The translations under genes and the position numbers were made by a program. Positions 59,308 through 64,000 of a stretch of DNA of 64,000 nucleotides are shown in pieces. How positions within the stretch are numbered: the first letter of the stretch is position 1; the number at the start of each line of letters is the position of its first letter. The stretch spans positions 3,919-67,918 of the forward strand of contig CAKOWZ010000011.1 in assembly GCA_934129745.1 (NCBI GenBank), written 5' to 3'. The DNA is from an uncultured Clostridia bacterium. GTDB taxonomy: Bacteria; Bacillota; Clostridia; TANB77; CAG-508. Under the pieces are notes generated by a model, which ran no database searches, was not told where the DNA came from, and saw nothing but the letters and a program-made list of their open reading frames with translations.

Positions 59308-60321
59308 ATGTCAGTTAAAGTAGCTATTAATGGATTTGGGCGTATAGGACGTCTAGCATTTAGACAAATGTTTGGAGCAGAAGGGTATGAAATCGTTGCA
59401 ATCAATGATTTAACAAGCCCTAAGATGTTAGCTCATCTATTAAAATATGATTCTGCACAAGGAAGATATGAAAAAGCAGATACAGTTTTTGCGGGAGAGG
59501 ATTCAATAACTGTAGATGGAAAAGAGATTAAAATTTATGCGGAAGCAGATGCAAGTAAATTACCTTGGGGAGAGATTGGAGTAGATGTTGTACTTGAATG
59601 TACAGGATTCTATACAAAAAAAGAGAAAGCCCAAGCACATATAGATGCAGGAGCTAAAAAAGTTGTTATTTCAGCACCAGCAGGAAATGATTTACCAACA
59701 GTAGTTTTTGGAGTAAATGAAGATATATTAAAACCAGAAGATACAATAATATCAGCAGCTTCATGTACAACAAACTGTTTAGCACCAATGGCAAATACAT
59801 TAAATAAATTTGCACCAATTCAATCAGGAATAATGTCAACAATACATGCATATACAGGAGACCAAATGTTATTAGATGGTCCACATAGAAAAGGTGATTT
59901 AAGAAGAGCAAGAGCAGCTGCTTGTAGTATTGTTCCAAATTCAACAGGAGCAGCTAAGGCAATTGGATTAGTTATTCCAGAATTAAATGGAAAATTAATT
60001 GGATCAGCTCAAAGAGTTCCAGTTCCAACAGGTTCAACAACAATATTAACAGCAGTTGTAAAAGGTAAAGATATCACAGTTGAAGGAATAAATGCAGCTA
60101 TGAAAGCAGCAGCTAATGAATCTTTTGGATATACAGAAGAATTATTGGTTTCATCAGATATTATAGGAATCAGATATGGTTCATTATTTGATGCAACACA
60201 AACAATGGTTACAAAAATAGAAGAAGGATTATATCAAGTTCAAGTTGTAGCTTGGTATGATAATGAAAATTCATATACAAGTCAAATGGTTAGAACAATT
60301 AAATATTTTGCTGAATTATAA
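59308..60321 (+). CDS. gapA: Glyceraldehyde-3-phosphate dehydrogenase
   Basis: Glycolytic NAD-dependent dehydrogenase, 337 aa. Hallmarks are VAINGFGRIGRLAFRQM (Rossmann), the active-site SAASCTTNCLAP (nucleophile Cys), HAYTGDQMLLDGPH, and VAWYDNENSYTSQM at the C-terminus. AAGGAGG precedes the ATG. It is followed by pgk and tpiA, the usual glycolytic cluster, with a structured repeat in the spacer to pgk. Confidence 0.98.
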   Translation: MSVKVAINGFGRIGRLAFRQMFGAEGYEIVAINDLTSPKMLAHLLKYDSAQGRYEKADTVFAGEDSITVDGKEIKIYAEADASKLPWGEIGVDVVLECTGFYTKKEKAQAHIDAGAKKVVISAPAGNDLPTVVFGVNEDILKPEDTIISAASCTTNCLAPMANTLNKFAPIQSGIMSTIHAYTGDQMLLDGPHRKGDLRRARAAACSIVPNSTGAAKAIGLVIPELNGKLIGSAQRVPVPTGSTTILTAVVKGKDITVEGINAAMKAAANESFGYTEELLVSSDIIGIRYGSLFDATQTMVTKIEEGLYQVQVVAWYDNENSYTSQMVRTIKYFAEL

Positions 60322-60343
60322 TTGAGCAATTTGAGTATCATTT

Positions 60344-60447
60344 GAAACATTTGGGGACGGAGCAATTTGGTTTCATTTGAAGGCGAAACAATTTTGAAAC
60401 AATTGAATGTAAGCCATTTTTGAAACAAAATTGCACCGCCCTCAAAT
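60344..60447. repeat. Long inverted repeat between gapA and pgk (GGGGAC family 2)
   Basis: The left arm 60349-60374 (core GGGGACGGAGCAATTT) and right arm 60422-60447 (AAATTGCACCGCCCTC) are complementary at 22 of 26 positions with a 47-base loop. 60344-60368 also matches the inverse copy in the sleB terminator (22740-22764) at 23 of 25 bases. It would form a large hairpin in the gapA-pgk mRNA. Confidence 0.75.
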
Positions 60448-60504
60448 ATTCCAAAATTGCCATGTACACAATTGAACATAAACAGAAAGAAGGTATAAGT
60501 TGTT

Positions 60505-61692
60505 ATGAATAAAAAAACTGTTAGAGATATTGATTTAAAAGGAAAGAAAGTTATTGTAAGATGTGATTTTAATGTTCCTTTAGATGAAAATAAAAATATT
60601 ACTGACAATAGAAGAATTGTTGGAGCATTAGATACTATCAAATATTTACTAGAACAAAATGCAAAAATTATTTTAATGTCACATTTAGGAAGACCAAAAG
60701 GTGAAGTTAAACCAGAGTTTTCTTTAAGACCTGTTGCAGATGAATTATCTAGATTATTAGGTAAAAAAGTAAAATTGGCTGATGATATTATTGGAGAAAG
60801 TGCTAAAAAATTAACTTCTGAAATGGCTGAAGGTGACATTGTTTTATTAGAAAATGTTAGATTTGATAGTAGAGAAGAGAAAAATGATTTGGGATTTGCT
60901 AAACAATTAGCTTCAATGGCAGATGTTTATGTAAATGATGCATTTGGAACAGCTCATAGAGCTCATAGTTCTACAGCTGGAATTGCTGAATTTTTACCAG
61001 CAGTATCAGGATTTTTAATGGAAAAAGAACTAAATTTTTTAGGAACAGCATTAGAAAATCCTGAAAGACCATTTGTCGCAATTCTAGGTGGAGCAAAGGT
61101 TTCAGACAAAATTGCTGTAATTGACAATTTATTAGAAAAAGTTGATTGTCTAATAATCGGTGGAGCTATGGCTAATACTTTTATTAAAGCAAAAGGATAT
61201 AATGTAGGAAAATCTTTATGTGAAGATGATAAAATCGAATTAGCTAAAGAATTGATGAAAAAGGCTGAATCAAAAGGTGTTAAATTAGTTTTACCTATTG
61301 ATTGTAGATTAGGTAGAGAATTTAGTAAAGATACAGAAAGTAAAATCGCTGATATAGGTGATGTTACTGATGAATGGCGTATTTTTGATGTTGGACCTAA
61401 AACAATTGATTTATATAAAAAAGAATTAGCTAATGCTAAAACTGTTGTATGGAATGGACCTGTTGGATTATTTGAATTTGACAAATTTGCTGTAGGAACA
61501 AATTCAGTAGCTGAAATTTTGGCAGGATTAACAGATGCTAAAACAATTATTGGTGGTGGAGATTCTGCAGCAGCTGTTGAAAAATCTGGGTTAGCTGGCA
61601 AAATGACTCATATTTCTACTGGTGGTGGAGCTTCTTTGGAATTCTTAGAAGGGAAAAAATTACCAGGTGTTGAATGTTTGCTAGACAAATAA
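60505..61692 (+). CDS. pgk: Phosphoglycerate kinase
   Basis: Glycolytic ATP-forming kinase, 395 aa. Hallmarks are KKVIVRCDFNVPLDEN, MSHLGRPKGEV, LLENVRFDSREEKN, ILGGAKVSDKI, WNGPVGLFEFDKFA and the hinge IGGGDSAAAVEK. AAAGAAGG precedes the ATG. The gene ends where the 35-bp tandem repeats before tpiA begin. Confidence 0.98.
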   Translation: MNKKTVRDIDLKGKKVIVRCDFNVPLDENKNITDNRRIVGALDTIKYLLEQNAKIILMSHLGRPKGEVKPEFSLRPVADELSRLLGKKVKLADDIIGESAKKLTSEMAEGDIVLLENVRFDSREEKNDLGFAKQLASMADVYVNDAFGTAHRAHSSTAGIAEFLPAVSGFLMEKELNFLGTALENPERPFVAILGGAKVSDKIAVIDNLLEKVDCLIIGGAMANTFIKAKGYNVGKSLCEDDKIELAKELMKKAESKGVKLVLPIDCRLGREFSKDTESKIADIGDVTDEWRIFDVGPKTIDLYKKELANAKTVVWNGPVGLFEFDKFAVGTNSVAEILAGLTDAKTIIGGGDSAAAVEKSGLAGKMTHISTGGGASLEFLEGKKLPGVECLLDK

Positions 61693-61716
61693 TAAGAAAA
61701 AAATAATGTAAAGAAA

Positions 61717-61834
61717 GCAAGAAATTGCAATAAGAAAATAATGCAAAGAAAGCAAGAAATTGCAATAAGAAAATAATGCAAAGAAAGTAAAAAATTGCAA
61801 TAAGAAAACAATATAAAGAAAGTGAGGAATTGCA
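61717..61834 (+). repeat. 35-bp tandem repeats running into the tpiA start
   Basis: Three units of 35 bp (61717-61751, 61752-61786, 61787-61821) are followed by a fourth partial unit that holds the tpiA SD (GTGAGGAATTG) and its ATG. Units 1 and 2 are identical. In the copies the SD reads GCAAGAAATTG or GTAAAAAATTG, and the ATG reads ATA. Confidence 0.85.
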
Positions 61835-62587
61835 ATGAGAAGAAAAGTAATCGCAGGAAACTGGAAAATGAATATGCTTCCAAATGAAGCAATGGCATGT
61901 ATAGAAGCATTAGCACCAGCTGTAAAAAACACAGAAAATGAAGTTATTTTATGTGTACCATATACAGATTTGTTTTATAGTTTATTAACAGCACAAGGAA
62001 CAAATATCAAAATAGGTGCTCAAAACATGCATTGGGAAGAAAAAGGTGCATATACTGGTGAAATATCAGCTCAAATGCTTAAAAGTATAGGGGTTGAATA
62101 TGTTATAATAGGACATTCTGAAAGAAGACAATATTTTGCAGAAACAGATGAAACTGTTAATAAAAAAATTAAAACAGCACTTGCAAATGATTTAAAACCA
62201 ATAGTATGTGTTGGAGAAACTTTAGAACAACGTGAAAGTGGAAAAGCTGAAGAAATAATTACAACTCAAACACGATTAGCTTTTGAAGGAATATCAGGAG
62301 AAGATGCAAAAAAAGTTATAATTGCATATGAACCAATTTGGGCTATAGGTACTGGAAAAACAGCTACTTCAGAAGATGCAAATAATAGTGTTAAAGCTAT
62401 TAGAAATGAAATAAGAGAATTATATGGAGATAATATTGCAGAAGAAATTATTATTCAATATGGTGGAAGTGTAAAATCTTCTAATGCTAAAGAATTATTT
62501 ACAACATCTGATATTGATGGAGGTTTAGTAGGTGGAGCTAGCCTTAAAGCTGATGAATTTGCTAAAATTGTTAATTATATGTTATAA
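61835..62587 (+). CDS. tpiA: Triosephosphate isomerase
   Basis: Interconverts dihydroxyacetone phosphate and glyceraldehyde 3-phosphate. The 250-aa protein has IAGNWKMNM (catalytic Lys), VIIGHSERRQYF (catalytic His), AYEPIWAIGTGKTA (catalytic Glu) and IQYGGSVKSSN. The start follows GTGAGGAATTGCA. The leader is made of 35-bp repeats that copy this start region. Confidence 0.98.
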   Translation: MRRKVIAGNWKMNMLPNEAMACIEALAPAVKNTENEVILCVPYTDLFYSLLTAQGTNIKIGAQNMHWEEKGAYTGEISAQMLKSIGVEYVIIGHSERRQYFAETDETVNKKIKTALANDLKPIVCVGETLEQRESGKAEEIITTQTRLAFEGISGEDAKKVIIAYEPIWAIGTGKTATSEDANNSVKAIRNEIRELYGDNIAEEIIIQYGGSVKSSNAKELFTTSDIDGGLVGGASLKADEFAKIVNYML

Positions 62588-62601
62588 TATAAAAATCAAA
62601 A

Positions 62602-62638
62602 ATTTGCTTTTGGAGTTTTTTATACTTCAAAAGCAAAT
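62602..62638. other. 15-bp stem-loop after tpiA
   Basis: ATTTGCTTTTGGAGT (62602-62616) pairs with ACTTCAAAAGCAAAT (62624-62638, one G-U). There is no T run after it on the plus strand. It may still stabilise or end the glycolytic transcript. Confidence 0.6.
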
Positions 62639-62648
62639 ATAAAAAATG

Positions 62649-62665
62649 TGTCGAAAAATGTCGAA
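62649..62665 (+). promoter_or_regulatory. Paired Spo0A boxes upstream of the Nudix gene
   Basis: TGTCGAA (62649-62655), a 3-bp gap, TGTCGAA (62659-62665). Both are perfect 0A boxes. They lie only 36 bp before the start codon. No convincing -35/-10 pair is visible between them and the gene. Confidence 0.68.
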
Positions 62666-62700
62666 TGAGATTTTCATATTTAAGAAAAAGGATGTAAAAG

Positions 62701-63303
62701 ATGGGATTTAAAGAAAATTTAAAAGTACAAGATGTTTGCAGTAAAGACTGTTATAAAGTATATGATAAAGATAAAAATTATTTAGGAAATATAAATGCAA
62801 AAGATGAGAAAAAATTGACTGATGAATATTTATGTGGAGTAACATGTTTTGTTATAAATGAAGATAACCAAGTTCTTATGGAAGTAAGAGCAAATACAGA
62901 ATTAACACCAGGAAAAGTTGATTTAGTTTCAGGACATGTAAATGGTAGTGAAACATGTACACAAGCTATGATAAGAGAATTGAATGAAGAAGTTGGAATT
63001 ACAAATATTGATGGAGGCAATCTGAAAAAGATCAATAAATTGCCGAAATCTCTTGGATTTGAAAGTAATGGAAAAATACGCAACTTTTTCATTGATTTCT
63101 ATTGTTTTAAAACAAAAAAAGAGCATTTTACATTACAACCTGAAGAAGTAAAATCAATAAAATGGGTTGATATGAATCAAGCTTTTGATATGATAAAAAA
63201 TGGTAAAACCAAATTTCCAAAACAACAAGATAATGTAAATTATGATGAAATTTTCAAAGAAGTAGAAAGATTTGGAAAAAGTGAAGAACAAAAACAAAGG
63301 TAA
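62701..63303 (+). CDS. Nudix hydrolase (isopentenyl-diphosphate isomerase-like)
   Basis: A 200-aa Nudix enzyme; the family hydrolyses nucleoside diphosphates linked to another group. The Nudix box is complete: GHVNGSETCTQAMIRELNEE followed by VGI. The N-terminal arrangement (NYLGNINAKDEKK...YLCGVTCFVINEDNQVLMEVR) is like the YfcD/Idi-type branch. The substrate cannot be told. AAAAGGATG precedes the ATG. Paired 0A boxes lie just upstream. Confidence 0.88.
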   Translation: MGFKENLKVQDVCSKDCYKVYDKDKNYLGNINAKDEKKLTDEYLCGVTCFVINEDNQVLMEVRANTELTPGKVDLVSGHVNGSETCTQAMIRELNEEVGITNIDGGNLKKINKLPKSLGFESNGKIRNFFIDFYCFKTKKEHFTLQPEEVKSIKWVDMNQAFDMIKNGKTKFPKQQDNVNYDEIFKEVERFGKSEEQKQR

Positions 63304-63320
63304 GTAAAAGGAAATGGTAC

Positions 63321-63349
63321 TTGAAAAATAAGAACAAACAATGTATAAT
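63321..63349 (+). promoter_or_regulatory. SigA-type promoter for the second guanylate-kinase-like gene
   Basis: TTGAAA (63321-63326), 17-bp spacer, TATAAT (63344-63349), about 34 bases before the ATG. Confidence 0.72.
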
Positions 63350-63382
63350 AAATTCGAAGTAAAATGAAGAAGGGTATGAAAA

Positions 63383-63952
63383 ATGATTGTAATATTATCA
63401 GGAATAACAGGTGCAGGGAAATCGTACTTAAAAAAATATATTATTAATAAACTTAATTTTAAAAACATTGTAATTGTAACAACCAGAGCTAAAAGAACTG
63501 GAGAGGTTGAAGGTATTGATAAACACTTTGTTACAGAGGAAGAATTTGAAAACTTAAAAAAAGAAGGAAAAATTTCAGTGCCTTTTGAATTTTTAGGACA
63601 TAAATATGCATACTATACTGAGGACCTAATTTCAAGTGAAAATAGTGTAACAGAATTACATTATAGTACAATAGATGATTTTAAAAAAGTTGCAAAAGAA
63701 GTTGTTGCAATTTATATAAAACCAAATGTTGAAATGGCTAAAAAAAAGTTAAAATTAAGATGTTTGCCTAAAACGGTAGAAAAATTTAGGTTAAAAGAAA
63801 TAAAAGAACAAGTTGAATTATTTGAAAATAATATAAATATACAAAATAAATTTGATTATATTATTTCAAATAATTATACAGAAGAATCTGTAAATAATGC
63901 TGTTGAACTAATAAAAAATATTGAGGAAAGACCAACTATAAGAAGTCAATAG
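63383..63952 (+). CDS. Guanylate-kinase-like protein (divergent paralogue)
   Basis: A 189-aa P-loop kinase of the guanylate kinase group. The N-terminus IVILSGITGAGKSYLKKYI holds the P-loop. The region TTRAKRTGEVEGIDKHFVTEEEF matches the GMP-binding part of Gmk. The usual Y-GTS segment is replaced (FLGHKYAYYTEDLI), and the lid region is short (KLRCLPKTVEKFRLKEI). It differs clearly from the gmk at 7692, so its acceptor may differ. GAAGGG precedes the ATG. Confidence 0.78.
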   Translation: MIVILSGITGAGKSYLKKYIINKLNFKNIVIVTTRAKRTGEVEGIDKHFVTEEEFENLKKEGKISVPFEFLGHKYAYYTEDLISSENSVTELHYSTIDDFKKVAKEVVAIYIKPNVEMAKKKLKLRCLPKTVEKFRLKEIKEQVELFENNINIQNKFDYIISNNYTEESVNNAVELIKNIEERPTIRSQ

Positions 63953-64000
63953 ATTTTTGAAAAAATTTTTAATTTTTTTAGAAATAAAAAAATATACAAC

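Noticed and set aside
63352..63358. TTCGAAG as another 0A box
   Set aside because: A single copy with one mismatch and no partner at 10 bp.
1..64000. tRNA, rRNA, tmRNA, transposase, integrase or prophage genes
   Set aside because: None was recognised on either strand; no cloverleaf-like GGTTCGAATCC-type segments in intergenic DNA.

Overview
The window looks like a chromosomal segment of an anaerobic, endospore-forming, very AT-rich member of the Bacillota (class Clostridia, perhaps an uncultured gut lineage). Anaerobic life is suggested by a class III ribonucleotide reductase (nrdD/nrdG) and formate-tetrahydrofolate ligase. Sporulation is suggested by sleB, spoVT, dpaA and several paired Spo0A-box-like sites. 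Low-GC Firmicute features include RNase J, a T-box leader, a CIRCE element, an Asp23/AmaP cluster and purine-rich Shine-Dalgarno (SD) sequences. Almost every gene is on the plus strand. The only exceptions are three small genes in a minus-strand island at about 48.6-49.9 kb.

Layout: 0-5.3 kb, nrdD (5' end outside the window), nrdG, a catalytically degenerate NrdD paralogue and rsmE. 5.3-12.3 kb, a Lys/Ser/Glu-rich membrane protein, yicC, rpoZ, gmk, priA (frameshifted), def and fmt. 12.3-16.0 kb, a secreted-fibre-type cluster: a TasA-like protein, an anchored beta-rich protein, a SipW-type signal peptidase with a large membrane extension, and a DUF5305-like protein. 16.1-21.9 kb, Asp23/AmaP/DUF2273, nusB, xseA, a PepSY-like protein, xseB and fhs. 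22-29 kb, sleB, yqeG, a prepilin peptidase, an aminopeptidase P-like enzyme, a two-component system and an aldose epimerase. 29-38 kb, valS under a T-box, an orphan Spo0A-like receiver, an XRE regulator, pyrG and a three-gene zeta-toxin-like module. 38-48.6 kb, groESL, ppa, a TPR protein, dpaA, uppP, rnj, gltX and a DUF951 gene. 48.6-49.9 kb, the minus-strand island. 50-57.5 kb, recD2 (frameshifted), comF, tdk, and two Tim44-like zinc-ribbon proteins with an exported protein. 57.8-64 kb, spoVT, an acidic protein, gapA-pgk-tpiA, a Nudix hydrolase and a second guanylate-kinase-like gene.

The most notable observations are these. Pairs of TGTCGAA-type boxes with an exact 10-bp period lie upstream of four genes, and the same 7-mer occurs twice upstream of a fifth. 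An NrdD paralogue keeps its ATP-cone but has lost its cysteines and glycyl-radical domain. Two tandem zeta-type kinases share a Walker A motif with Gly after the Lys. The minus-strand island contains small genes of atypical base composition. Two helicase genes are broken by single C insertions that always fall directly before GGA. Two families of GGGGAC-containing intergenic palindromes are scattered through the window, and a 35-bp tandem repeat copies the tpiA translation start region.

No tRNA, rRNA, CRISPR array, transposase or prophage gene was recognised. Coordinates were read by eye and no database search was run. Family names rest on motif recognition.
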